DNA from: an uncultured Alphaproteobacteria bacterium
GTDB lineage: Bacteria; Pseudomonadota; Alphaproteobacteria; RF32; CAG-239
Assembly (NCBI GenBank): GCA_944390315.1
Contig: CALXPO010000007.1
Coordinates: 70,252 to 110,685, forward strand
DNA length: 40,434 nucleotides
Direction of reading: 5' to 3'
Of this stretch, positions 16,908 to 24,376 are shown one piece after another. Numbering within the stretch: the stretch's first letter is position 1; every line of letters starts with the position of its first letter. The notes beneath the pieces were generated by a model. That model worked only from the letters and a program-made list of their open reading frames with translations. It was not told the DNA's origin and did no database searches. The position numbers and the translations under genes are program-made.

Positions 16908-17714
16908 CTAAAATCTGTTTTGGAGCCAGTTAAGTACCTGTTGATGATTCGTAACATCAAAAAACAACTGATGATGATCTACCCCGTCAACCAGTTTTAA
17001 CGTTTTATCTTTTGACGGCGAAATCGCAAACATTTTCTGCCCGTGATAAGGTAAAATCAATTTATCCAGTTTTCCATGCATAATCAAAAGCGGATTTTTA
17101 TACTTGGCTAGATATTTTTCCGATTCCAATTTATTTTTTAAAACCAAGGTAGCCAAAGGAACAGGTTTGTCTGCCACTTCTTTTTCCAAAGACAAAAACG
17201 GAGCTAATAAAATCAACGCATCCGGTTGTCTGACCTGCGCCAAAAAAGAAGCAGGAGCCGTTCCCATAGAATACCCCAAGACCACAATTTTTTCAGGTGT
17301 TAGCCTGTTTTTTACAAAATCAAAACTTGTTATGGCATCAGCATACATCGTATCTTCGGTCAATTGACCACCACTATGTGCAAAACCGCGATATTCCGGC
17401 ATAAAAATCCCATAGCCGGCATCATGATATATCTTCAACAAAGGAGCAAATCGGGCCAATTGTCCGGCATTTCCATGAAAAAACAAAATAACGGGCTTGT
17501 TTTTTTGTCCTTTAGCATACCATGCCATAATCAAATGCCCGTCTGCCGTTACCAAAGGTTGTTCTTCAAATTGCCCTACTCCTGCCATGTTTGGTCCGAC
17601 ATAAGTTTTGTCAGGATAAAAAATCAAATCATCTTGAATAGCATACAGACAAATGCCATACACAAACAACATAATTGCCAACAAAGCGCAAATTTTTAAT
17701 ATTTTTTTCAACAT
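16908..17714 (-). CDS. Membrane-anchored alpha/beta hydrolase (BEM46/YfhR-like)
   Basis: A serine hydrolase of about 268 residues. An N-terminal helix LKICALLAIMLFVYGICLY anchors it in the inner membrane. The fold shows the oxyanion motif FFHGNAGQ, the nucleophile elbow GYSMGT with Ser, an Asp in HGKLDKLI and a His in GVDHHQLF. DDLIFYPD after the anchor is typical of the BEM46/YfhR group. Physiological substrates of this group are unknown. The start at 17714 is favoured because a TATAAT box lies upstream at 17767-17772; a start at 17777 would lie before that box. The gene is divergent from the GltD/PreT-like gene. Confidence 0.8.
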   Translation of the reverse strand: MLKKILKICALLAIMLFVYGICLYAIQDDLIFYPDKTYVGPNMAGVGQFEEQPLVTADGHLIMAWYAKGQKNKPVILFFHGNAGQLARFAPLLKIYHDAGYGIFMPEYRGFAHSGGQLTEDTMYADAITSFDFVKNRLTPEKIVVLGYSMGTAPASFLAQVRQPDALILLAPFLSLEKEVADKPVPLATLVLKNKLESEKYLAKYKNPLLIMHGKLDKLILPYHGQKMFAISPSKDKTLKLVDGVDHHQLFFDVTNHQQVLNWLQNRF

Positions 17715-17766
17715 TTTTTTACTCTGTTTCAAAAAAACTTGACTTCCAACCATTCTAATGGCGTAG

Positions 17767-17795
17767 ATTATAGACATAAACTAATTTCGGATAAG
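17767..17795 (-). promoter_or_regulatory. Candidate promoter of the hydrolase gene
   Basis: On the minus strand, a perfect TATAAT (17767-17772) lies 17 bases downstream of TTATCC (17790-17795), a weak -35. Its position supports the shorter hydrolase start. Confidence 0.45.
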
Positions 17796-17800
17796 TTAAA

Positions 17801-18979
17801 ATGAAGCAAAAAAATCTTTATTTGACACGTGCCCAGCTTGTATCGGAACTCGGCCGCTGTTTAGAATGTAAAAATAAACCCTGTATGACGGCTTGTCCCG
17901 TAAGTTGTAACCCTCAAGAGTTTATTGCCCAAGCCAAAAAAAATGACTTTACCGGCGCCGTGAAAACAATTATGAGGAACAACCCCATGGGACAAACTTG
18001 CGGTCTTATTTGCCCCGACAAATTCTGTATGCAAGCCTGTACACGCTCCAATCTTGATTTTCCGATAAACATTCCCAAAGTCCAAGCAACGATTCTGGAA
18101 AAATACAGAAACAAAGAAGCTCTTTCCCGTACCGATATGCCGTCCAACGGTAAAAGAATAGCTGTTATCGGCGCCGGTCCGGCCGGAATTGCCGCAACAT
18201 CAGAACTTTCTAAACATGGTTACAAAATCACATTGTTTGAAAGTTATGATAAAATCGGCGGCGCCTTAAATCTCATTCCCAGCAGCAGACTTCCTCACGA
18301 AGTCATCAATAAAGACTGGGAATTTATAGAAAACCCCAAAGTCATTGAACTAAGATTAAACACAAATATTGATAACCCCGCAGCATTGTTGAACCAAGGA
18401 TATGACGGCATTATTGTCGCAACCGGTGAACCCGAGGGTATCAATCTGAATATTGAAGGCGAAGAATATTCCGTATCATATCTTGACTATCTGAGATATC
18501 CGGAAAAATTTGCAACAGAGGGTAATGTTGCCGTTATCGGCGGCGGAGCCGTTGCGACGGACTGCGCCTTAACTGCTTTTAATAATGGCGCCGAAAACGT
18601 AGAAATGTTTATCAGACGGCGAATTGCCGATATGCGCGTCACAAGTGAAGAAAGAAAGTCATTATTAGAAGCCGGTGTAGATTTAACATCCATGACACGC
18701 GTCAAAAAAATAGGCAGAGATGGCAGTCTTATAACTTTATATACGGCCAAAAACAGATTTAACCAAAGAAAGCTGGAAGAAATTCCCGACACAACCATCG
18801 CTCGTCCGGGATTTAGTTTAGTCATTAAAGCCATCGGCAGTACCGCCCCCAAACAACCGGATACAGAAAGAATAATTTATGCCGGAGATTGTAAACATGG
18901 CGGCTCAACGATTGTAGAAGCCTTAGCTTCCGGAATTAAGGCCGCAATACTGCTAGATAACAATTTGGCACAAAAATAA
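17801..18979 (+). CDS. GltD/PreT-like FAD- and NAD(P)-binding iron-sulfur oxidoreductase
   Basis: A flavoprotein of 392 residues resembling the small subunit of glutamate synthase (GltD) and the PreT subunit of dihydropyrimidine dehydrogenase. The N-terminal helical domain has two cysteine groups for [4Fe-4S] clusters, CLECKNKPCMTACP and CGLICPDKFCMQAC. The FAD Rossmann motif is GAGPAGIAA and the NAD(P) motif is GGGAVATD, with a final FAD motif YAGDCKHGGSTIVEAL. It takes electrons from NAD(P)H and passes them to a partner, but neither gltB nor preA lies next to it, so the partner is unknown. It is shorter than GltD, which usually has about 450-480 residues. No strong ribosome site is seen before the ATG. 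Confidence 0.82.
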   Translation: MKQKNLYLTRAQLVSELGRCLECKNKPCMTACPVSCNPQEFIAQAKKNDFTGAVKTIMRNNPMGQTCGLICPDKFCMQACTRSNLDFPINIPKVQATILEKYRNKEALSRTDMPSNGKRIAVIGAGPAGIAATSELSKHGYKITLFESYDKIGGALNLIPSSRLPHEVINKDWEFIENPKVIELRLNTNIDNPAALLNQGYDGIIVATGEPEGINLNIEGEEYSVSYLDYLRYPEKFATEGNVAVIGGGAVATDCALTAFNNGAENVEMFIRRRIADMRVTSEERKSLLEAGVDLTSMTRVKKIGRDGSLITLYTAKNRFNQRKLEEIPDTTIARPGFSLVIKAIGSTAPKQPDTERIIYAGDCKHGGSTIVEALASGIKAAILLDNNLAQK

Positions 18980-19021
18980 AATTAAGAGCAATAAAATTCA
19001 AGATACGGGAAAATTAGTTAT

Positions 19022-20260
19022 ATGAAAATATATCAAGTCGGTGGATGTGTCAGAGATATGTTACGCGGTAAGAAACCGCAAGATTTCGACTATGTCGTCA
19101 CCGGAAGCAGTCCACAAGAAATGCTGGCACTCGGATATATTGAAGTTGGCAAGAGTTTTCCGGTATTTTTGCATCCGCAAACAAAAGAAGAATACGCTCT
19201 TGCCAGAAAAGAAATTAAAACAGGTCCCCGCCATCAGGATTTCAAATTCATTTTTTCGCCGGACGTGTCTTTGGAACAAGATTTGGAGCGCCGCGATTTC
19301 ACATGCAACGCCATTGCTTACGACCCATGTAACAAAACTTTTATTGATCCTTTCAACGGCAAAAAAGATATTCAAAACAAAATACTTCGACATATAAATT
19401 CAGAACATTTCCAAGAAGACCCTTTACGTATTTTAAGACTCTGCCGCTTTACCGCTCAGCTTGATTTTACACCTGCCCCCGAAACCATAGAATTAGTTAA
19501 AAGAATGACCAGTTCCGGCATGTTATCTTATCTTTCCCCTGAACGTATTTGGAAAGAATTGGAAAAAGCACTGCAATTCGCCACTTTTAATAATTTTCTG
19601 TTAACGGCGCGAACCTGCGGCGTTCTGAAATTCCTTCTGCCTGAAGTAGAACAGCTATGGCATACGCCCGAAAGAACAGATTATCATCCCGAAGGCAACA
19701 GCGGTGACCATACGTTACTTACTCTTCAACAAGCTCAATCGGGCAACGCGCTTGTTCGTTTTGCACTCTTATTTCATGATATCGGCAAAACGGTAACGCC
19801 AGCCAATATTCTTCCGTCGCATCACAAGCATGAGCAAAACGGATTAGACATTATTCGACGCATCTGTCGAAGATTAAAAATACCGAATAATTATCGGGAC
19901 TTTGCACTTTTTGTTTGTCGTAATCATATGAAGTTTTATAAAATTTCAGAAATGAGAATATCAACTTTAACCGATTTTGCCGAAGAAGTTGCTCGTTTAG
20001 GGTCTTACGGCATAGAAAACTACATCATGGCCTGCAAAGCAGACGCTTTCGGAAATCTTGCTCCGCATACCGACGAAAAAGAAACAGCCTTTTTAACCAA
20101 CGAAAAGAAATTACGTTCGGTTATAAAAATTATAACTTCCGCCAAAGCAACAGATATGCCTAATTTTGCCCTTCTCCCTAAAGACGAAAATTTCAGAGAG
20201 AAATTTCGGCAATACAAAATTCATCTTGTTAAAGAATTTCTGGCTTCCGACACAGATTAA
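19022..20260 (+). CDS. cca: Multifunctional CCA tRNA nucleotidyltransferase with HD domain
   Basis: Adds or repairs the 3'-CCA end of tRNA. The protein of 412 residues closely follows the E. coli Cca pattern from MKIYQVGGCVRDMLRG through DFDYVVTGSSPQEML, FPVFLHPQTKEEYALAR and LERRDFTCNAIAYDP to EDPLRILRLCRFTAQ. The nucleotidyl-transfer DxD is in DFDY. A C-terminal HD phosphohydrolase domain is visible as LLFHDIGKTVTP. The HD-bearing type is familiar from gammaproteobacteria, so transfer is possible. The gene follows the GltD-like gene by 42 bases. Its stop codon sits at the left edge of a bidirectional terminator shared with the convergent autotransporter gene. Confidence 0.95.
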   Translation: MKIYQVGGCVRDMLRGKKPQDFDYVVTGSSPQEMLALGYIEVGKSFPVFLHPQTKEEYALARKEIKTGPRHQDFKFIFSPDVSLEQDLERRDFTCNAIAYDPCNKTFIDPFNGKKDIQNKILRHINSEHFQEDPLRILRLCRFTAQLDFTPAPETIELVKRMTSSGMLSYLSPERIWKELEKALQFATFNNFLLTARTCGVLKFLLPEVEQLWHTPERTDYHPEGNSGDHTLLTLQQAQSGNALVRFALLFHDIGKTVTPANILPSHHKHEQNGLDIIRRICRRLKIPNNYRDFALFVCRNHMKFYKISEMRISTLTDFAEEVARLGSYGIENYIMACKADAFGNLAPHTDEKETAFLTNEKKLRSVIKIITSAKATDMPNFALLPKDENFREKFRQYKIHLVKEFLASDTD

Positions 20261-20288
20261 AAAAGCGGCTTTATCAGCCGCTTTTTTT
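20259..20288. terminator. Shared bidirectional terminator overlapping two stop codons
   Basis: An AAAAAAGCGGCT / AGCCGCTTTTTTT hairpin with a 5-base loop. The cca stop (20258-20260) and the convergent protease stop (20287-20289) lie at its two edges, so one hairpin ends both genes. Confidence 0.9.
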
Positions 20289-23112
20289 AGTTAAAAGTCC
20301 AATTGAAACCAAACATAATTCTATAATCGGTTTCGGCATCTTTTTCATGATCTGGATTAAGCCGCATGTCAAATTGAGTTTTAAAATTCATGTTTTCATT
20401 AATCGTCTTATCATGATAAAGGGAGAACTTATATTCTCGAGCATCGGGTTTCATACTGGAAGAGAAACGCTCACGATACACTTCATCGGAATAATCATCG
20501 CGACCGACCGGCAAATCGAATTTTGCAGTTCCTTGATAAATTCTGAGCGGTGATGAAATCTGCAAACCGATAATGTCCGTTCCATTATACACATAATGAC
20601 CATCTAAAGCAAAACTGTCGCTCACAAGGCGGCTTGTCTGAATCAAATTAGATGCCATATTTGCAGCATCGGTCCAACCTTGATAATACGCCCCGCTCAA
20701 ATAGAAATTTTTCATCGGCTGCCAACTAACGGAAACACCGGCAAAATAAGTACTTGAATTGCCGACATCAAACGCTCCGTCACCGTTCAAACCGAGGATG
20801 GCGCTATCTTCGTACAAAACACCGCTGATAAAGCCCAGATTAACATTTTCGAGCACTTGATAGCTGATTTCAGAATCAAAACCATAAGCCTGATTATCAA
20901 AATCTACATCATTTTCATCCAAACTTCCGTCATAAAGTCCATTTTCACCAACAGAAAATCCCATTGAGATATTCCAATTATCAGAAGGCGTATAACGATT
21001 ATAGAAGCCATAGGCGGAATTCATGGCTAAAAATGGATTTGATAAAGTCTTTTCAAAAAATTGCTCATTATTATAAACAGTATTTTCTGTATAGTAAAAT
21101 CCTGTTACATTATTATCATTGGCAAATTCTACTTCCATTGTTCCCAATCCGGTCGGAGAGGTCTTTAAGGCCGCCGGAGCATAAGAAAACGTTAAACCGT
21201 CACTTGCCTTAATTTTACGTTTAGGTTGGTAGCGGGAAAAAGCATACAAATCATTTTTAAAATTTCTCTCTCCGCTATGAGTTGCTCTGACGATTGAATT
21301 TAAAGGCAAAGCATAAGGACGCTTATATTTATCAAAAGCCGTAACGGTTTTGGGCATATTTTTCATAAGCGAAGCCTTAAATGTAGCCGGAACAGACATA
21401 GATGTTGAACGTAAGGGAACAGTTTCACCATTTACATTTGAAGATAAGGAAACTTGCATTTCGCCTTGGGGTCTTGTTGCTGCCTCCAAATCGATTAAAC
21501 CATGCCCATAAATAGTTGGATCTCCTAAATCAACGGCAGTTTCAAAAATCAAACTAACGACCTCTTGCGGCGTCATATAAGGATAAGCTCCCATTAACAG
21601 GGCAACACTTCCGGTTACAACCGGTGCAGCCATTGAAGTTCCTGAGATAGAAGAATAATCACTTTCACCTATAACCGGTGAATAAATGTTATTTCCCGGA
21701 GCCGCAATACAATAATTTTGAGCCGCACCGCATTGGTTAGAATAAGAAGCTAATTGATTATTTTCATCAACTGCGACAACGGTAATAAACAAATTTTGTT
21801 CACTTTCTTTAAATTCTTCCAATAACGGTATTCCGTTAAGAACGCCGGGTTGAGCTTGAGATTCGTTACCGGCAGCGAATACAAAAACGGTATTATGCTC
21901 AATCTGGTAACGAAAAGCATCTAAATAATCTGTAATAAGATTCTCAAAATAAGTAATTGTCGAAGCATTCATAAATTCGTTAGAATCCAATCCGAGACTG
22001 AAATTAATGACCTGTGCTCCCATATCAATCAAATCTTTAACCGGAGCATCAATCGGAGACATCAAATCCCAACGAGCGGCTAAAATATTAGCATTTTCAA
22101 AAGCTACACCGTGCATACCGGTAGAATCTTTATTTGCGGCAATGATACCGGCAACATGTGTCCCGTGCCAATCTTCTTGATTGTCATTAGGATAAAAGGA
22201 AGTCGGAGTATCCTTGACTTTATTCCAATCATATCCATCAGCATAAGTTTGTTCCCAAGCAGCATATTCTTCAGGAGAAATCGTAACAATATAATGTTGT
22301 CCGCTGTCTAAGGTAAGTTCTACGGCACCTTCTCCGTCCCATTTCCAACAATTAGTTGAATTTCCGCTTTTAGAGCAAGGACCATAATCATAATTCACTC
22401 CTTGAATATTTTTTCCGGCAAATTCTTGATTTGCGGCATAGACGCCGGTATCTACCACACCGGCATTAACCGAAACCAAGTTAGAAGATAAATCTCCATT
22501 ATCGGAAATTACATTATAAAAACGAGAATATGCGGCCGAAGCATTAATTTGAGATAAGAAATTTCCCCATAAATATTCATCTGTTTCAAAATAAGTCGGT
22601 GACGATGTTTCTCCTGAGATATCACCGCCACTATCACCGCCGCTATCGCCACCGCTATCACCGCCGCTGACATTTCCGGCACCGCTGCTGTGGCTTCCTC
22701 CTCCGCTGCTGTTACTCCCGCTGGCCGCGATAGCAACCGTTCCACCGATTAACGCTGCGGCACCGAGGTATGTTGTTGAACCGATATTCCACGACGTCCC
22801 TTTTGTTTTAACCGGACGAACAGCCGCTTCCAACCGTTGAACACATGGGTGATTAATATTGGCCCCCATCCGGCGCAAAATACCATAAGAAGCGCTATCC
22901 TTGGCTAAAATAGCTTTACACAAAGCCGTATTTCCGTTTTCATCAACAGAATCAATAGAATAGCCGTTTCTCATCATTCGATCGATAGCCATTGTATTAC
23001 GTGCTTGCGCATGAGCAAAAAAGGAATCTGCTGCAGAATAAGGAGCAGCCTCTACTTGCATGGCATAACCAAACATCATCAATGATAAAACTGTAACTTT
23101 TTGTATTTTCAT
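20287..23112 (-). CDS. Subtilisin-like (S8) autotransporter protease with ankyrin-like N-terminus
   Basis: A secreted protein of 941 residues. A signal peptide ends near AMQVEA/APYSAAD. Residues about 25-95 resemble ankyrin repeats (MMRNGYSIDSVDENGNTAL, LRRMGANINHP). A hydrophobic stretch YLGAAALIGGTVAIAAS and a Gly/Ser/Asp linker of GGDS repeats follow. The S8 protease domain has Asp221 in GVVDTGVYA, His316 in DWHGTHVAGIIAA, AAGNES and Ser493 in SGTSMAAP. The last 280 residues or so form an autotransporter barrel ending in MFGFNWTFN. The start at 23112 is set by GAGGA 7 bases upstream. The passenger is probably shown or released at the cell surface; the target is unknown. The AYAFSR-like pattern of barrel strands is as expected. 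Confidence 0.92.
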   Translation of the reverse strand: MKIQKVTVLSLMMFGYAMQVEAAPYSAADSFFAHAQARNTMAIDRMMRNGYSIDSVDENGNTALCKAILAKDSASYGILRRMGANINHPCVQRLEAAVRPVKTKGTSWNIGSTTYLGAAALIGGTVAIAASGSNSSGGGSHSSGAGNVSGGDSGGDSGGDSGGDISGETSSPTYFETDEYLWGNFLSQINASAAYSRFYNVISDNGDLSSNLVSVNAGVVDTGVYAANQEFAGKNIQGVNYDYGPCSKSGNSTNCWKWDGEGAVELTLDSGQHYIVTISPEEYAAWEQTYADGYDWNKVKDTPTSFYPNDNQEDWHGTHVAGIIAANKDSTGMHGVAFENANILAARWDLMSPIDAPVKDLIDMGAQVINFSLGLDSNEFMNASTITYFENLITDYLDAFRYQIEHNTVFVFAAGNESQAQPGVLNGIPLLEEFKESEQNLFITVVAVDENNQLASYSNQCGAAQNYCIAAPGNNIYSPVIGESDYSSISGTSMAAPVVTGSVALLMGAYPYMTPQEVVSLIFETAVDLGDPTIYGHGLIDLEAATRPQGEMQVSLSSNVNGETVPLRSTSMSVPATFKASLMKNMPKTVTAFDKYKRPYALPLNSIVRATHSGERNFKNDLYAFSRYQPKRKIKASDGLTFSYAPAALKTSPTGLGTMEVEFANDNNVTGFYYTENTVYNNEQFFEKTLSNPFLAMNSAYGFYNRYTPSDNWNISMGFSVGENGLYDGSLDENDVDFDNQAYGFDSEISYQVLENVNLGFISGVLYEDSAILGLNGDGAFDVGNSSTYFAGVSVSWQPMKNFYLSGAYYQGWTDAANMASNLIQTSRLVSDSFALDGHYVYNGTDIIGLQISSPLRIYQGTAKFDLPVGRDDYSDEVYRERFSSSMKPDAREYKFSLYHDKTINENMNFKTQFDMRLNPDHEKDAETDYRIMFGFNWTFN
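22621..22668 (-). repeat. Four tandem 12-bp units encoding GGDS
   Basis: Four near-perfect copies of a 12-bp unit (ATCACCGCCGCT-like on the plus strand) encode the Gly-Gly-Asp-Ser linker of the autotransporter. In-frame unit gain or loss would change linker length without breaking the gene. Confidence 0.85.
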
Positions 23113-23216
23113 GCACGATCCTCGCATAAAAAAGGTGACGAAATGATATATCATTAAAAAACTCATGTATTTGATAGCACCAAATATTTAAATTATTATT
23201 TAAAAAAACTATATTA

Positions 23217-23245
23217 AGTATATTGTTGTAAAAAAGATTGAACAA
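23217..23245 (-). promoter_or_regulatory. Candidate promoter of the autotransporter
   Basis: On the minus strand TTGTTC (23240-23245), a 17-base spacer and TATACT (23217-23222) lie about 105 bases before the start at 23112. Confidence 0.4.
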
Positions 23246-23260
23246 AGTTTTAAACAGAAA

Positions 23261-23288
23261 TTGACAAATTAGAAAAAAAGTGTATATT
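23261..23288 (+). promoter_or_regulatory. Promoter of the small lipoprotein gene
   Basis: A perfect TTGACA (23261-23266), a 16-base spacer and TATATT (23283-23288) lie 54 bases before the ATG at 23342. Confidence 0.6.
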
Positions 23289-23341
23289 AAGGTATAATTT
23301 TATACAAAAAAATAATTTTCCCCTTTAAGAAAGACAAAAAC

Positions 23342-24043
23342 ATGAAAAAAATATTTGCACTTATCTTTATGTTCCTGTTGAGCGCATGCGCACAAGGATC
23401 AATTTACAAGCAATTTGACCAAGATTGCAATGATCATTTTTATTCCAATAAAACTTGTCCCGTCAAAAAAGAGAATATTCAAAAGCAAGAAAGAAAAGCA
23501 ACAAACAACAACTATCAACCACAAAAAATCAGATTAGTTGCTCAAAATGAAGTTTTACCTGAAACAACACAATATGCACAACACCGTGTTATGCACCAGC
23601 CACAACCGATGCCTGTACAGAAGCCTGTTGTCGTTCCTGTAGAAACAATCAATATTCAGGCACCGGCTCCTATTGTTGAACCCAGACCGGTTATTGTTGC
23701 CGGCAATAATTGTAACGGCTGTGAACCGATTGTTACGCAAACGCGTGAGCCGGTAGAAGTTATCTACAAAAAAACAACTTATACAACCGTATTTGAGCCA
23801 AAAACAACGTCTACCGTAACATACGAAAAAGAGCCTATTGTTAATCAAAAAGCTCTGCAAGTTGTTCAACCAACAAAGGTAAAAGTTGTTCCGGCAGAAG
23901 TTAGGGTTGTCCCTGTTCACAAAAATGTAAAAACCGTTGTAACCAAAACTAAACCCGTTGTTAAAAACAATACGGTATCTTATGTTATCGAAAATACACG
24001 AACAACGGCTCCAAGTGAATTATTGATTGAAGAAATTAAATAA
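23342..24043 (+). CDS. Val/Pro/Thr-rich lipoprotein, function unknown
   Basis: A lipoprotein of 233 residues: signal peptide MKKIFALIFMFLLSAC with lipobox LLSAC and lipidated Cys16, followed by Ala, so it is probably sorted to the outer membrane. The mature part is mostly low complexity. It starts with a Cys-containing segment (DQDCNDHFYSNKTCPVK) and continues with Pro/Val/Gln-rich and Thr/Val/Lys-rich stretches (PVQKPVVVPVETIN, KVKVVPAEVRVVPVHKNVKTVV). The pattern suggests an extended rod or periplasmic spacer rather than an enzyme. It has its own promoter and terminator and is divergent from the autotransporter. I do not recognise a family. Confidence 0.8.
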   Translation: MKKIFALIFMFLLSACAQGSIYKQFDQDCNDHFYSNKTCPVKKENIQKQERKATNNNYQPQKIRLVAQNEVLPETTQYAQHRVMHQPQPMPVQKPVVVPVETINIQAPAPIVEPRPVIVAGNNCNGCEPIVTQTREPVEVIYKKTTYTTVFEPKTTSTVTYEKEPIVNQKALQVVQPTKVKVVPAEVRVVPVHKNVKTVVTKTKPVVKNNTVSYVIENTRTTAPSELLIEEIK

Positions 24044-24064
24044 ACTCACTAAAATAACTTATGC

Positions 24065-24100
24065 AAATATCCCCCAACGCGTTGGGGGATATTTATTTTT
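24065..24100 (+). terminator. Terminator of the lipoprotein gene
   Basis: A perfect 30-base palindrome (two 15-base arms meeting at 24079/24080, core CCCCCAACG) followed by ATTTTTT, 22 bases after the stop. Confidence 0.85.
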
Positions 24101-24323
24101 TATAAAAATTTTTCCGTAAAGCCGCAAAATATGAAATTTGCTATCACAAAACATGAAAAGTATGGTGGCTGTAAAATCAACTTTTTATAAAACACCCCAT
24201 GGACCTCCGCAAGCCGACGCAAGTGAATTGCTCTACTCAAACTTTGTTCATCCTGTTTCAAACTTCGCAAACCTCACGAATAGACTTACATCCGCTACTT
24301 GTTGCGTTAAAATCATAAAAATC
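24101..24323. other. Short gene-free stretch
   Basis: No supported gene is seen. A plus-strand frame of 83 codons from 24138 lacks a ribosome site and runs through the next terminator, so it is not called. No other structure is apparent. Confidence 0.4.
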
Positions 24324-24353
24324 AAATATCCCTATCCAAAGACAGGGATATTT
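24324..24353 (-). terminator. Terminator of the RND pump operon
   Basis: AAATATCCCT (24324-24333) pairs with AGGGATATTT (24344-24353). On the minus strand it is followed by a T-rich stretch, and it lies 24 bases after the pump gene's stop. Confidence 0.7.
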
Positions 24354-24376
24354 GGCAACAACAGCAGAAGGGAAAA

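Noticed and set aside
22621..22668. Short regular repeats as a CRISPR array
   Set aside because: The units are 12 bp, contiguous without spacers, and encode a protein linker. No cas gene or other array is seen in the window.
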